The notes under the pieces are model-generated. The model saw only the letters and a program-made list of their open reading frames with translations. It made no database searches and was not told the DNA's origin. A stretch of 64,000 nucleotides of DNA from Halobacterium zhouii (GTDB lineage: Archaea; Halobacteriota; Halobacteria; Halobacteriales; Halobacteriaceae), in assembly GCF_021249405.1 (NCBI RefSeq), contig NZ_CP089593.1:1116001-1180000 (forward strand), given 5' to 3'. The position numbers and the translations under genes were made by a program. Below, in pieces: positions 1 through 9,131 of this stretch; positions within the stretch are counted from its first letter, which is position 1, and the number at the start of each line of letters is the position of its first letter.

Positions 1-1106
1 TAGTTCAACGTCCGGACCGTGTTCTTCGGGCCGAACTCCGAGAGCAGGTACTCCAGGAACTCCAGGGAGACGACGTCCGCGAGATACCCCGTCGGCGGCT
101 CCGCGAGGTGGGGGCCGTCGCTCTGCGACCGGAGGCCGAGGGCTGGCGCCGACGGCCCGTCGTCGGGCGACTCCTCGCCCGCGTCTGTAGTGACGTCGTC
201 TTCGTCGAACTCGAACTCACCGGTGTCGTCCGAAGCCGTCTCGGTCTCTGCGTCCGCTTCGAGGTCCGAGTCGTCGAACCCGATGTCGTCTTTCTCTTCG
301 GCCTCGATGCCGTCTTCGACGTCGTCGCCCTCGGCCCACTCCGCGTCGCCCGACTCGTACTCTTCTTTGAGTTCCTCGAAGGACGTGCCACCCCCCGATT
401 CGTCGTCCACGTCATCCTCGTCTGCGTCCATCTCACCGTCATCCATCTCACCGTCGTCCATCTCGTCGAACTCTCCACCGAGTTCGTCGTCACCGAACTC
501 GTCCTCCCCGAACTCCCCGTCGTCGAGTTCCTCGCCTTCGTCGAACGCGTCGTCGTCGAAGAAGTCGTTCGCGTCCGCGTCGGCGATGTCGGCGTCGAGT
601 TCCTCCTCCTCGTCCTCGTCGCCCTCCTCGTCGTCGAACAGACCGAAGCTCTCCGCACCACCGCCGCCGCCGACGCCGCCCGCCCCCTCCACGTCGTCGA
701 CGAACGGATTGACGCCACGAGTAACCATCTCGTAGATCTCCAGAAGCTTCCGGACGTTCTCCTCGACGTCGTCGACGCTCTCGCTGATCTGTTCGTTCTC
801 GCTCCGGACGGTGTTCGCCTTCGAGGAGACGTTCGATACCTCAGTCTCCAGTTCCTCGATGCGGCTTTCGAGTTCGTTCACCGAGGAGTCCGCCCCACCG
901 CCACCGTCGTCCATCCCGTCGAAGGAGCCGAACTCGTCGTCGAAGTCGTCGTCGAACTCCTCGTCCATCCCGAACTCGTCGTCCCCCTCGGGTTGCCCAG
1001 AGCCGCCGTCGTCCTCGTCCTCGTCGAGCCAACTGGCCATCCCAACGGCCAGCGTCCCGAACTGGGCGACGGCGAGCGCAGTCGGGGTGAGGTGGATAAG
1101 CTTCAT
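1..1106 (-). CDS. arlCE: ArlCE (FlaCE) archaellum switch-complex protein, C-terminus cut by window edge
   Basis: This reading frame starts with ATG at 1106 and runs off the window, giving 368 codons here. Residues about 85-150 form a heptad-like coiled coil (SVNELESRIEELE onward) followed by KLLEIYEMVTRGVNPF, typical of the FlaC domain. A very acidic Asp/Glu-rich linker of about 150 residues follows. The last visible stretch (GYLADVVSLEFLEYLLSEFG) is the start of a FlaD/E domain, so C and E are fused as in other haloarchaea. In the known system ArlC/D/E form the cytoplasmic ring that receives CheY/CheF input at the archaellar motor. It lies downstream of arlD/E and the transducer on the same strand, with a 332-base gap. 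The rest of the arl operon is expected beyond the left edge, which I infer and cannot see. Confidence 0.88.
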   Translation of the reverse strand, partial: MKLIHLTPTALAVAQFGTLAVGMASWLDEDEDDGGSGQPEGDDEFGMDEEFDDDFDDEFGSFDGMDDGGGGADSSVNELESRIEELETEVSNVSSKANTVRSENEQISESVDDVEENVRKLLEIYEMVTRGVNPFVDDVEGAGGVGGGGGAESFGLFDDEEGDEDEEEELDADIADADANDFFDDDAFDEGEELDDGEFGEDEFGDDELGGEFDEMDDGEMDDGEMDADEDDVDDESGGGTSFEELKEEYESGDAEWAEGDDVEDGIEAEEKDDIGFDDSDLEADAETETASDDTGEFEFDEDDVTTDAGEESPDDGPSAPALGLRSQSDGPHLAEPPTGYLADVVSLEFLEYLLSEFGPKNTVRTLN

Positions 1107-1438
1107 TGGCGTGATACAGGTGCCCCCGCCGTAATTAATGTTCTCCCCCAATTCTCAGATAGATGAATCGGGTAACTCGATATTACTAACCTATTAAGCC
1201 GTGGGACTGGACGTACAGGCCGTAAGCTGGCCGAACGGTGATTGAACGAACCGCCGCGGAACCTGCGAGAGGCGACAGAAACACTAACAGAAAAAATGAC
1301 AGCATCGAGAATGTTCTGCGGACGGCGACGGCGGGCCTGACAGAGTGAACACACCTCGAATATCAGGCAGAACCAACGTCAGCCAGGGATCAGTGGAATA
1401 GCCACTCCCTGGGACGTCGATGGTCGCTCGCGTGTGAG
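1107..1438. other. Intergenic gap between arlD/E and arlCE
   Basis: I see no convincing gene in these 332 bases. On the minus strand a TATA-like GGCTTAATAG at about 1191-1200 could serve arlCE with a 60-base leader, so arlCE may be transcribed separately from arlD/E. Confidence 0.4.
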
Positions 1439-1915
1439 CTACTGCGTCTCCATCGAAGCGAGTCGGCCGATGAACACCAGACTCAACACGTGGTCTGTCA
1501 TCCCGAGGTCCTCGTGGTCGTCCGCGTCGGCCGGCCCCGCGAACCCGCGAACGTGGTCGCGGAGCTCCGACGCCGCGCTCTCACCGACCCATCCGATGCT
1601 CTCGTAGTAGCCAATGGCCTTCAGCGAGCGCTTCACGCCGCCGCGCTCGAGGAGGAAGTCCAGCCACTCGAAGAGCGTAATCTCTGCCGCGTACTTCCCC
1701 GGCATCGACTCGAGATAGGGGCGACTGAGTCGCTCCTCTCCCGCGCTCGACTCCATGAACAGCAACTGTTTGAGCTGTCCGGAGCGGACCGCCTCCTCGA
1801 CGCTCTCTTCCTGCTCGGAGAGGCGCTCTTTGAGGTCGCGGATGTCGCTGTCGTCGGTCTGCTGTGCCGCTCTCCGCAACTCCTCCGGGTCGTACTCGCG
1901 TGGGTTGAGTGTCAT
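1439..1915 (-). CDS. arlD: ArlD/ArlE-type archaellum accessory protein
   Basis: A 158-residue acidic protein. Residues 1-60 are helical and charged. The second half carries the FlaD/E domain core, [20 protein letters not shown] followed by a short helical hairpin and [12 protein letters not shown]. The family forms the cytoplasmic switch complex with ArlC and receives chemotaxis signals through CheF and CheY. Its ATG overlaps the stop of the transducer gene upstream in an ATGA arrangement, so the two are probably translationally coupled. ArlD and ArlE share this domain, so the letter is uncertain. H. salinarum naming would make this FlaD. Confidence 0.85.
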   Translation of the reverse strand: MTLNPREYDPEELRRAAQQTDDSDIRDLKERLSEQEESVEEAVRSGQLKQLLFMESSAGEERLSRPYLESMPGKYAAEITLFEWLDFLLERGGVKRSLKAIGYYESIGWVGESAASELRDHVRGFAGPADADDHEDLGMTDHVLSLVFIGRLASMETQ

Positions 1916-3894
1916 TCCTGGGGCTCCTCCGTGGTGAACTCCTGGGTCTCCTCTGTGGTGAGTTGCTCGACGCGGTTACCGAGTTCGTCGACCGCCTCGG
2001 ACTGCTTCTGCGTCGCCGAGACGATCTGTTCGGACGCCGCCGCTGCGGTCTCCGCCTGCTCCTGGACCTCCTCTATCGTCACAATGACCTCCTCGACAGT
2101 GGACGCCTGTTCGTCGTTCGCGCGCGCGACCTCGGTGATGCCGGTCGCCGCCTCGTCGACGGCGTCGGCGATTTCCTCGAGAGCAGTGAGCGCGTCGTCG
2201 ATTTCGTCGCCCGCGCGATGGATCTGCTCGTGGGATTGGTCGACGGCGACGACCGTCTCGTTGGCCTGCTGCTGGACTTCGTCGATGCTCCCCGCGATTC
2301 GCTCGGTGTGCTCGCGCGTCTCGTTCGCGAGTTCCTTCACCTCGTCCGCGACAACCTCGAACCCACTGCCGGCCTCGCCTGCGCGCGCCGCCTCGATGTT
2401 CGCGTTCAACGCGAGCAGGTTCGTCTGGTCTGCGACCTCAGCGATGACCTCCACGACGCCCTCGATGTCGTCCATCTTCGACTCAAGTTCGGAGACGCTC
2501 TCGACCAGGTCGTCGCTGATCTCGATGACCTCGTCGGTCGCCTTGCTCGCGCTCTCGCTGGCGTCCAGACCACTCTCTGCTGCGGCCTGAGCCTGCTCGG
2601 CGGCCGACGCGACCTGGTCGGAACTCGCGGCGACCTCCTGCATGCTCGCGGAGAAGTTCTGCATCTCGCTCGCCGCCTCAGAGAGCATCTGGTTCTGCTC
2701 GTCGACCGTCTCCTTGATCTCGTTGGCCTCACCGGCCGCGTCTCGGATGGAATCCTCGAGTTCCCGTGTCTTTCCGTCGACCTGGCCGACGAGTCGCTCG
2801 AACTCGTCGGCCATCTGATTCAGGTCGTCCACGACCGCCACGAGGCGCGAATCAACGACGCCGTCCTCGTCGTAGGTCGCACGGGTGGAGAGTTCACCGT
2901 CCGAGAGCGCCTGCATCGTCTCCCGGAGTTCGGTCACGAGCGCCTCGATGGCGTTCGCGCGCTCAACGTCCTCGGTCCGGTCGTTGACCGTCTCCACGAC
3001 GGCGATGAGTTCGTCGCCGTCGAATATCGGGCGGGCCTTTATCGACACCCGGTGTTCGACGCCGCTCCGGTCGAGCAGCGTTCCCCCCTCCTCGTACAGC
3101 GTGTACGACGTGTCAGCGCGCTCGACGCCCTCCTCGGCGTCGGCTGCTTCCGGTGACGCCACAACTTTCTCGGCGAGTGTCTCGGTCCCGCTTCCATCGG
3201 CGTTCATCGCGCCCGTAGTGTCCGTCGACCCGACGACTTCCTCCGCGGGACACCCGCTGAGGTCGGCCATCGCGTTGTTCCAGGCGACGACCTCGCCGGC
3301 GGTGTCGATCATGAACACAGGCATCCCGATGCCGTCGAGCAGTTCGTCGTCCTCGACGTTCAGTTCGTCCTCGTCTTCCACGTCGCCGGACTCCGAGCCC
3401 CCGACGTCGCCGAAAGCGCCGACGCCTGTGGCGGCGTCCTCGAGTACGGCCTCCATTCCCGTTCGAAGCTCCCCCTCCGCACGGTCCAGAGCCTGGTCGT
3501 CGACCCCTTCCTCGCGGAGGCGGTCGAAAACAGCCGTAACGACCCCGTCGACGGCAGCGTCGTGGCTCTTCACGAACCTCGCCGCGTCGACACCCGCGTC
3601 CTCGTACGCGGGCACGTACGTCTCGGTTCCCGGTTTGTTCTGTTCGAAGAGTCCGCCGAGATGGTCAGCCGTCTCTTCGGGAAGTTCCGGGTCGAGGCTC
3701 GCGGTGTCGAGTTCGTAGCGCTCTCGGAGCGCCGTGCGGTGCCGGTCGTGTCCGCCGAAGGAGAACTGACCGGCCTCGGTTCCGCCGTCGGACTGGAAGT
3801 CCGACGAGGATTGCGGACTGTCGGTCCGCCCACCGCCGTCCGTCGCCGCCGGCTCGGACCCCCGACCGAGCAGTTTACGCAGGGTTCCCAGCAT
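1912..3894 (-). CDS. htr15: Soluble methyl-accepting transducer with PAS domain, Htr15-like
   Basis: The protein has 660 residues from ATG 3894, a start chosen because a strong TATA box lies about 25 bases upstream and because an N-terminal extension would be junk sequence. Residues about 47-160 form a helical input domain. About 185-300 is a PAS domain ([20 protein letters not shown]). A HAMP-like helix pair follows near 315-375, then a long MCP signalling hairpin with tip [20 protein letters not shown] and a Gln/Glu-rich methylation region. No membrane segment is visible, so it should be cytoplasmic. H. salinarum Htr15 sits at the same place beside the fla genes. Its natural signal is unknown; the PAS domain suggests redox or a small ligand. 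Confidence 0.88.
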   Translation of the reverse strand: MLGTLRKLLGRGSEPAATDGGGRTDSPQSSSDFQSDGGTEAGQFSFGGHDRHRTALRERYELDTASLDPELPEETADHLGGLFEQNKPGTETYVPAYEDAGVDAARFVKSHDAAVDGVVTAVFDRLREEGVDDQALDRAEGELRTGMEAVLEDAATGVGAFGDVGGSESGDVEDEDELNVEDDELLDGIGMPVFMIDTAGEVVAWNNAMADLSGCPAEEVVGSTDTTGAMNADGSGTETLAEKVVASPEAADAEEGVERADTSYTLYEEGGTLLDRSGVEHRVSIKARPIFDGDELIAVVETVNDRTEDVERANAIEALVTELRETMQALSDGELSTRATYDEDGVVDSRLVAVVDDLNQMADEFERLVGQVDGKTRELEDSIRDAAGEANEIKETVDEQNQMLSEAASEMQNFSASMQEVAASSDQVASAAEQAQAAAESGLDASESASKATDEVIEISDDLVESVSELESKMDDIEGVVEVIAEVADQTNLLALNANIEAARAGEAGSGFEVVADEVKELANETREHTERIAGSIDEVQQQANETVVAVDQSHEQIHRAGDEIDDALTALEEIADAVDEAATGITEVARANDEQASTVEEVIVTIEEVQEQAETAAAASEQIVSATQKQSEAVDELGNRVEQLTTEETQEFTTEEPQE

Positions 3895-3918
3895 TTGTGC
3901 CCAGAAGGGAGCCAGGTA

Positions 3919-3929
3919 GCTATAAAAGA
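3919..3929 (-). promoter_or_regulatory. TATA box of the transducer gene
   Basis: On the minus strand TCTTTTATAGC lies about 25-35 bases before ATG 3894, the spacing of a haloarchaeal leaderless promoter. It decides the start codon of the transducer. Confidence 0.6.
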
Positions 3930-4078
3930 TTTCCCCCACCGTTACCAATTCGTATAATCGCCCGCCCACGCGTCCCCCGCCTAATCGCACACGTTCCTCG
4001 CCCGATCGTACACGGTCCCGCACCTCCACAACCTGCGCTCGCAAGTTGTCTGTCTCGCGGTAGCAGCCTATCTCGCGC

Positions 4079-4318
4079 TCACCCGTGCGCGTGCGTGAAA
4101 ATGAATAACCGGTCGGACTCTCGAGCAACACAAACGTCGAGTGGTTGGTCAGATCCGAGTTGTCGCGACCGCTCGGTGGTCGCGAGCGCCTCGTCGAAGG
4201 CCTCCCCACAGACCGGACACGATACACCATCCCGGTTCTCGAACAGTCGCACCGTACCGGTGTCCCGTCGGAGCTTCAACCGGTGTCTGACGGCCTCGAA
4301 ATCTATTACGTCGCCCAT
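4079..4318 (-). CDS. Small 'flagella cluster' protein with CxxC motif (DUF7385-like)
   Basis: A 79-residue protein found beside haloarchaeal archaellum genes, beginning [18 protein letters not shown]. It has one CPVCGEAF motif near residues 34-41 and a later single cysteine, suggesting a small metal-binding or redox site. A TATA-like ACTATAACC about 28 bases before its ATG fits a leaderless transcript. It sits between the transducer and the divergent archaellin genes. Its function is unknown. The family name is from memory, and only the location and the Cys pair are seen directly. Confidence 0.72.
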   Translation of the reverse strand: MGDVIDFEAVRHRLKLRRDTGTVRLFENRDGVSCPVCGEAFDEALATTERSRQLGSDQPLDVCVARESDRLFIFTHAHG

Positions 4319-4400
4319 ACGTACGCCCCGAACGACCGATGGTTATAGTTTGGGACCCCGGTGCCATCCCCTTTTTTCACCGCTGATAACCACGCCCATA

Positions 4401-4408
4401 CCTTTTAG
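4401..4408 (+). promoter_or_regulatory. TATA-like element of the archaellin operon
   Basis: CCTTTTAG at 4401-4408 lies about 65 bases before the first archaellin ATG, implying a leader of about 40 bases. That leader holds GGTGGGGGCGGAG just before the start, a purine-rich stretch that may help ribosome binding. Confidence 0.4.
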
Positions 4409-4472
4409 TGTAGTTCCAGATTCTATCGGAGCGAGCCCCGAGACCCTACCGGGTGGGGGCGGAGAACCAACA

Positions 4473-5054
4473 ATGTTCGAATTCATCACAGACGAGGAAG
4501 AGCGTGGTCAGGTGGGTATCGGTACCCTCATTGTGTTCATCGCGATGGTCCTGGTCGCCGCGATCGCCGCCGGTGTGCTCATCAACACCGCCGGCTTCCT
4601 CCAGACGAAGTCCGAAGCAACCGGCGAGGAAGCCTCCGCACAGGTCTCTAACCGCGTGACGGTTGTCTCCGCGTACGGGAACGTCACAACCAACGACAAG
4701 GTCGATTACGTCAACGTGACGGTCATGCGCGCCGCCGGTGCACAGAATATCAACCTCTCCAGTGCCACCGTGCAGTGGATTGGCCCGAACGAGGCCAAGA
4801 CGCTGACGTACAACCAGACTGGTGCTGATGGGGATAACTTCAACACGACGAAGGTGAAGGGTGAGGGTGCGAAGGTTCTGTCCAGCCAGGAGAGCCGCAT
4901 CACCATCGTCATGGACGCGAGTGAAATCGAGAACGCTGCTCTCGGTGAAGGGACGAACGTCCAGCTCACCATCACGACGCAGTACGGCGCGTCCACGGAG
5001 TACTGGGCGGCCGTCCCCGAATCGCTTCAGGATAAGAACGTGGTGGAGCTGTAG
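4473..5054 (+). CDS. Archaellin (type IV pilin-like filament subunit), first copy
   Basis: A 193-residue archaellin. The N-terminus [15 protein letters not shown] ends in the glycine after which the prepilin peptidase PibD/FlaK cuts, followed by the hydrophobic filament-core helix [20 protein letters not shown]. The rest is an Asn/Thr-rich beta domain with at least five N-X-S/T sequons (for example NVTT, NLSS, NQTG, NTTK), expected to be N-glycosylated. The ATG at 4473 is required to give the correct short signal peptide. The second archaellin starts immediately after its TAG. The pair corresponds in position to the flgB group of H. salinarum; I cannot say whether A or B naming applies. Confidence 0.95.
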   Translation: MFEFITDEEERGQVGIGTLIVFIAMVLVAAIAAGVLINTAGFLQTKSEATGEEASAQVSNRVTVVSAYGNVTTNDKVDYVNVTVMRAAGAQNINLSSATVQWIGPNEAKTLTYNQTGADGDNFNTTKVKGEGAKVLSSQESRITIVMDASEIENAALGEGTNVQLTITTQYGASTEYWAAVPESLQDKNVVEL

Positions 5055-5702
5055 ATGTTCGAGTTCATCACAGACGAGGAAGAGCGTGGTCAGGTGGGTA
5101 TCGGTACCCTCATCGTGTTCATCGCGATGGTCCTGGTCGCCGCGATCGCCGCCGGTGTGCTCATCAACACCGCCGGCTTCCTCCAGACGAAGTCCGAGGC
5201 AACCGGTCAGGAAGCCTCCGCACAGGTTTCCAATCGCGTCACCGTCGTGAACGCGTACGGAAGCGTGAACGACGCGAACGACAGCGTCAAGAACGGGACA
5301 GTTCACTTCGTCAACGTGACGGTGATGCGTGCGGCCGGTTCGGAGAACATCAACCTCTCCGAAGCCACCATCCAGTGGATCGGCCCGAACCAGGCGACGA
5401 CGCTGGTCAACGGACCGAACAACGCCGACCAGACGTCGAACGAGCAGTTCGCGACGATCGGCGTGACGGACGACGACCAAGATCAGGTGTTGTCCGACAA
5501 GGACACCCGGATCAAGCTCGTCATGAACGCCACCGCGATCAAGAACGACGACGGTTCCTTCAGCGGCACCGGCAATAGTCTGACGGGCCTCATGGAGGGT
5601 GAGAACGTCAAACTCACCATCACGACGCAGTACGGCGCGTCCACGGACTACTGGGTCTCCGTGCCCGAGTCCCTGATGGACAAGCAGGCCGTCAAGCTGT
5701 AA
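5055..5702 (+). CDS. Archaellin, second copy
   Basis: A 215-residue archaellin whose ATG abuts the previous stop with no gap, so the two form one transcript. Its first 50 or so codons are nearly identical at DNA level to the first copy, including the cleavage site after RGQVG and the transmembrane-like helix. The proteins diverge after about residue 60 and share only parts such as [11 protein letters not shown] and [11 protein letters not shown]. An extra segment near residues 105-165 ([12 protein letters not shown] through the Gly/Ser-rich GNSLTG) accounts for its greater length. Five sequons are visible (NDSV, NGTV, NVTV, NLSE, NATA). Both subunits probably co-assemble in the filament. Confidence 0.95.
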   Translation: MFEFITDEEERGQVGIGTLIVFIAMVLVAAIAAGVLINTAGFLQTKSEATGQEASAQVSNRVTVVNAYGSVNDANDSVKNGTVHFVNVTVMRAAGSENINLSEATIQWIGPNQATTLVNGPNNADQTSNEQFATIGVTDDDQDQVLSDKDTRIKLVMNATAIKNDDGSFSGTGNSLTGLMEGENVKLTITTQYGASTDYWVSVPESLMDKQAVKL

Positions 5703-5772
5703 GACGGCATCCACTTCTGTCGCATCGCTTTTCGAACGCCACGATTTTGTACTCGGCTACCAACTGGTAATC

Positions 5773-6993
5773 GTGCCTTCGCTGTACGGACTGGAGCGCT
5801 CCGGTGACGTCTACAAGCTCGTGGAGTTGCTCCGAGAGAGCGAGAAGGAGACCGTCCGACGGCGCGCGGCCGAAATTCTCGGCAACCTCGACGACCCGGA
5901 GTCCGAGGGCGTCGACGGGCTCGTGGAGGCGATGAGCGACGAGGCAGTGTCGGTTCGCGCGGCCGCCATCGACGCGCTCACGCAGCAGGAAGCCGTCGAC
6001 GCGCTGATGAAGGGCCTGGGTCGGTCCGTTGACGACGCCGGAGCGGAGTGGGCCCAGGCCGAGACGTTCGTCGAGGACCTGGGTTCGGACACGCCGGAGA
6101 TGCGGATGGCGGCCGCGAACGTGCTCGGCTTGCTCGGCGTCACGGAGTCCGCGCGGCCGCTGGCGGCGCGACTCGAGCGCGAGACAGAACCCAGGGTTCG
6201 AGCCCGGATTGCGCGGGCGCTGGGCCGCGTCGACGAACCCAGCGTTGCCGGCGCGCTCGTGGAGTGCCTGCGCGGGGAGCCACTCGAGGTGCGGCGGGAG
6301 GCCGCCGAGTCGCTTGGTCGACTCGGTGGGAAGACGGCGCTCCGGGGACTGCTTGCCGTCGTCGACGACGACAGCGAGACGATGCGGCGCGCGACGGTGA
6401 GTTCGCTCGGCAGGTTCGGTCGCACGGAGCCAGTGGACCCGCTCGTGGAACGCCTCGGCGACGGGAGCGACCTGGTTCGGCGCGCGGCGGTGTTTTCTCT
6501 CATCGAGATCATGTCGAACGTGCCGCCGGGGAAGAGCCACGAACTCCGTGAGACGATCGTCGACCGGATGGCGGCGCGCAGCGACCCGAGCATCGTGGCG
6601 TCGCTGGTCGAGATCATCGAGGAGGGATCACAGCTCCACCAGCGGCGGAACGCGACGTGGATGCTCGGCCGGGTCGCCGGCGATCAGTCGACGAAGATGG
6701 AGGCAGTGGAGGCGCTCGTCGGCGAACTCGGCGCCGACGACGACCTGCTCTCGCAGTTCGCGGCGACTGGACTGGCCGAGATCGGCGGGCGGTCGGTGGA
6801 GACGTCGTTGCTCGAGGTCATCGAGTCGGACCGGTACGGCGAGGACGCGGTGGCGATGGCGGCGTTCGCGCTCGGGAAAGTCGGAGGGGACCGGGCCCAT
6901 CAGCGCCTCCAGAAACTCGTCGACGAGACCGAGAACGACGAGGTGCGGCGTCGGGCGTTCTCTGCAATCTCGAAACTCGGTGGGCATTCCTGA
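5773..6993 (+). CDS. HEAT/PBS-lyase-repeat protein of the chemotaxis cluster
   Basis: A 406-residue protein made almost wholly of HEAT-like alpha-helical repeats of about 30 residues, for example VRRRAAEILGNLDDPESEG and VRARIARALGRVDEPSVAG. The start is GTG at 5773, preceded at about 27 bases by the TATA-like TTTTGTACT. An H. salinarum counterpart (OE2401F) lies at the same spot beside cheF and interacts with chemotaxis proteins. HEAT repeats are scaffolds, so a docking role between Che proteins and the archaellar switch is inferred. No catalytic residues are evident. Confidence 0.85.
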   Translation: MPSLYGLERSGDVYKLVELLRESEKETVRRRAAEILGNLDDPESEGVDGLVEAMSDEAVSVRAAAIDALTQQEAVDALMKGLGRSVDDAGAEWAQAETFVEDLGSDTPEMRMAAANVLGLLGVTESARPLAARLERETEPRVRARIARALGRVDEPSVAGALVECLRGEPLEVRREAAESLGRLGGKTALRGLLAVVDDDSETMRRATVSSLGRFGRTEPVDPLVERLGDGSDLVRRAAVFSLIEIMSNVPPGKSHELRETIVDRMAARSDPSIVASLVEIIEEGSQLHQRRNATWMLGRVAGDQSTKMEAVEALVGELGADDDLLSQFAATGLAEIGGRSVETSLLEVIESDRYGEDAVAMAAFALGKVGGDRAHQRLQKLVDETENDEVRRRAFSAISKLGGHS

Positions 6994-7071
6994 ACTGGTC
7001 GAGCACTCCTGACACTCGAATCACTGGGTCGCCGCACGGCGATTTCAATCGCGAGAATTGCACACAAAAGG

Positions 7072-7078
7072 TTAAATA
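7072..7078 (+). promoter_or_regulatory. TATA box ahead of cheF1 and its leader ORF
   Basis: TTAAATA at 7072-7078 predicts a transcript start near 7100-7104, which coincides with the ATG of a 24-codon leader ORF and not with the cheF1 ATG 71 bases further on. Confidence 0.5.
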
Positions 7079-7103
7079 CGCCAGTTGAATACGTATCCCA
7101 GTA

Positions 7104-7178
7104 ATGAGTACGGACGCGTCGGCGCGTCGGGCGAGCGACTGTCTTCCTGCGGACACACCAACTCCGGGTTCCGGATGA
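7104..7178 (+). CDS. Possible 24-residue leader peptide overlapping the cheF1 start
   Basis: ATG at 7104 opens a 24-codon frame (MSTDASARRASDCLPADTPT, then PGSG). Its TGA at 7176-7178 overlaps the cheF1 ATG (7175-7177) as ATGA. The TATA box at 7072 would place this ATG at or very near the 5' end of the mRNA, as in leaderless translation. cheF1 itself has no visible Shine-Dalgarno sequence, so translation could be passed on by termination-reinitiation. It may equally be an untranslated leader; no homologue is known to me. Confidence 0.35.
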   Translation: MSTDASARRASDCLPADTPTPGSG

Positions 7179-8044
7179 GCGAGTCGGAGTACAAGGTCGC
7201 GGACGGGCCGGGAAAGTTCCTGCAGGTCGTCAAAGACGGCCGCCGACTGAAGGACGCGGAGTGGACGAACGGTCGCATCCTGCTCTCGAACAAGCGGGTC
7301 GTCCTGGCGGGCAACGACGGGAAGCGCACGCTCCCGCTGTCGAAGGTTGCGAGCCTGAGCGGCCGCTACGACGTGAACCAGACCGTGGCGAAGGTCAGCG
7401 ACTACGTCACCATCCAGATGCAAAACGAGAGCGTGGTGTTGCTCTCGCTGGGCGAGAACACCGAGGAGTTCGAGCACAAACTGTACGGCGCGCTGTTAGA
7501 CCAGACGGAGGTGCTGGTGAAACATCCCGCCGTGAAGGGGGGCGTGGTCCAGGACACGACTTTCGAGCGCGCGCGGATCAAGGTCGACGACGACCAGTTG
7601 AACGTCGCGATGTCGAATGGCGAGTTCGTGCCCGTCGAACTGGACGACGTCGGGTCGGCGGAGGCGGCGTCCCTGGAGGTGCAGGGAGAGACGAGTCCGG
7701 TGTTGAAGACGGAACATACCGTCGACGAGGCGAGCGTGCAGACGTACTTCTCGAGTGATTCACACACCTGCTCGATCCTGGAGTCGCTGCTCAGCAAGGA
7801 GGCGCGCAAGAGCCAGGGGTCCGTCGAGCTCTCGGAGACCGAAAAGCGCGTGCTGATGGCGCTGTACTCCGGGGTGGCCTCCTTCGAAATCCCGGACTTC
7901 CTCGGGATGGACGTCGACGAGGTGGAGTCCATCTTCGAGCGACTCGTGGAGGTCGACGTGTTAGAGGAGGTGCGCAAGCGCCGCGAGGTGGCGATGAAGA
8001 CCCGCGGGCGAAACATCGCGAGTGAAGCAATAAACGAGGAGTAG
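7175..8044 (+). CDS. cheF1: CheF1 (DUF439), adaptor between Che proteins and archaellum
   Basis: A 289-residue protein of the archaea-specific CheF family. It starts MSESEYKVADGPGKFLQVVK. The N-terminal two-thirds is beta-rich and shared with the convergent second copy (compare HPAVKGGVVQDTTFERARI here with HPARRGGRITDESFDTADL there). The last 80 residues form a winged-helix-like region ending in basic helices (EEVRKRREVAMKTRG). In H. salinarum the two CheF proteins bind CheY, CheD, CheC2 and the FlaCE/FlaD accessory proteins and are needed for tactic switching. ATG 7175 is chosen because upstream in-frame codons precede the likely transcription start. Confidence 0.88.
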   Translation: MSESEYKVADGPGKFLQVVKDGRRLKDAEWTNGRILLSNKRVVLAGNDGKRTLPLSKVASLSGRYDVNQTVAKVSDYVTIQMQNESVVLLSLGENTEEFEHKLYGALLDQTEVLVKHPAVKGGVVQDTTFERARIKVDDDQLNVAMSNGEFVPVELDDVGSAEAASLEVQGETSPVLKTEHTVDEASVQTYFSSDSHTCSILESLLSKEARKSQGSVELSETEKRVLMALYSGVASFEIPDFLGMDVDEVESIFERLVEVDVLEEVRKRREVAMKTRGRNIASEAINEE

Positions 8045-8100
8045 CGAGCCCAGCAAGCAGAAGCTGCGGATCAGTACCGGCGACCAGCGGCTTCTTCAGC

Positions 8101-9012
8101 CTAATTGTTCACGTCCTCGAGGTGTTCGCTGACCGCGGCCTGCCCGAGCGAGGTGAGTTCCACTGTTCCCTGCCGAGCCTGCGAGGCAGGGCCCGTCGAA
8201 CCGTGTTCGATGGCGTTCTCGTCTACCACGAACCCCTTCTCTTCGAGGTCACTGAGCAACATTGTGAGGTGGCTGACGTCGACGCCGAGCACGCCCGCGA
8301 GGCTGACATCCGGACCGGTGGAGTAGATGGCGACGAGCGCCTCGACCTCGTCGTCGGAGAGCGTGGCGTCGCCGAGGTCCTGCTTGAGTTGCGCGTACTG
8401 GAGGCGCAGGAAGCGCCCGAGGATGTTCATGCGACGACTGGAGTCGAGTGCGAGTTCGGTGGTGACGGCGCTGGCGTCACCCACGTGGCGCACGGAGAGC
8501 AGCGGGCGAGAGGAGCCGCCGACGTCGCGTTCGAGTCGCTCGAAGTGCGTGACCGTGGAAACGACGATGCGCGCGCTGGTGGCGCCGCGGAGTTCGACGG
8601 CGTCCGGGACGAGGAACAGGTCGGCGGTGTCGAAGGACTCGTCGGTGATGCGACCACCCCGCCTCGCGGGGTGTTTGGCGTACACGGTCGTCCCGTTGAG
8701 CAGCGCCTTGAACACGAGCGTGACGAACCGGTCGACGGTGTCGCCCCCGCCCTCGACGACGGCGACGTGTTTCTGGCCGTCGCGTTCGTAGCCGATGGTG
8801 ACCGTGTCCTCGAAGAACTTCGCGAGGTCGCCCGGCGCGGACGCGTGCTTGACGTCGAACACGCCCTCGAGGGGAACGACGACTCTGTCGTCGCTCGTGA
8901 CGAGTACGATCTGGCGCTTGCTCATCACGACACGGCCGCGCACGGGTTCGGCGTGCGTGGCGGTGTCCGGGATGAACGTCGTGACGAAGTCTGCGATGGC
9001 TGATTCCGACAT
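8101..9012 (-). CDS. cheF2: CheF2 (DUF439), second archaellum adaptor
   Basis: A 303-residue paralogue of CheF1, convergent with it across a 56-base gap. It starts MSESAIADFVTTFIPDTATH. It has the same beta-rich body and a C-terminal helix-turn-helix-like part (LSDDEVEALVAIYSTGPDV, then LTMLLSDLEEKGFVVDENA). The C-terminus ends in an acidic tail. Two CheF copies at this locus match H. salinarum OE2402F/OE2404R, where the second copy is less critical than the first. It heads away from cheR, which follows on the same strand 119 bases downstream of its start in genome coordinates. Confidence 0.85.
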   Translation of the reverse strand: MSESAIADFVTTFIPDTATHAEPVRGRVVMSKRQIVLVTSDDRVVVPLEGVFDVKHASAPGDLAKFFEDTVTIGYERDGQKHVAVVEGGGDTVDRFVTLVFKALLNGTTVYAKHPARRGGRITDESFDTADLFLVPDAVELRGATSARIVVSTVTHFERLERDVGGSSRPLLSVRHVGDASAVTTELALDSSRRMNILGRFLRLQYAQLKQDLGDATLSDDEVEALVAIYSTGPDVSLAGVLGVDVSHLTMLLSDLEEKGFVVDENAIEHGSTGPASQARQGTVELTSLGQAAVSEHLEDVNN

Positions 9013-9131
9013 GTCCCCCTGGTTCGCTCACAGGTGGACGGCCCGAGAGAATAAGCGTTACTCCTCTCCCGCGAACCGACCAGTCGTCTTGCCGAGTCAG
9101 TGGTTCGGTCGCGCGTCGACCGGCGTCCCGC

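Noticed and set aside
1490..3156. Long opposite-strand frames across the transducer and arlD/E
   Set aside because: They are rich in Arg/Ser/Val with no domain, and arise because GC-rich codons leave few stops on the complementary strand. The same holds across most core genes here.
8650..8675. Inverted repeat ACCCCGC-N3-GCGGGGT in cheF2 considered as an inserted palindrome
   Set aside because: The encoded residues (HPARRGG) match HPAVKGG at the same place in cheF1, so the sequence is ancestral coding DNA.
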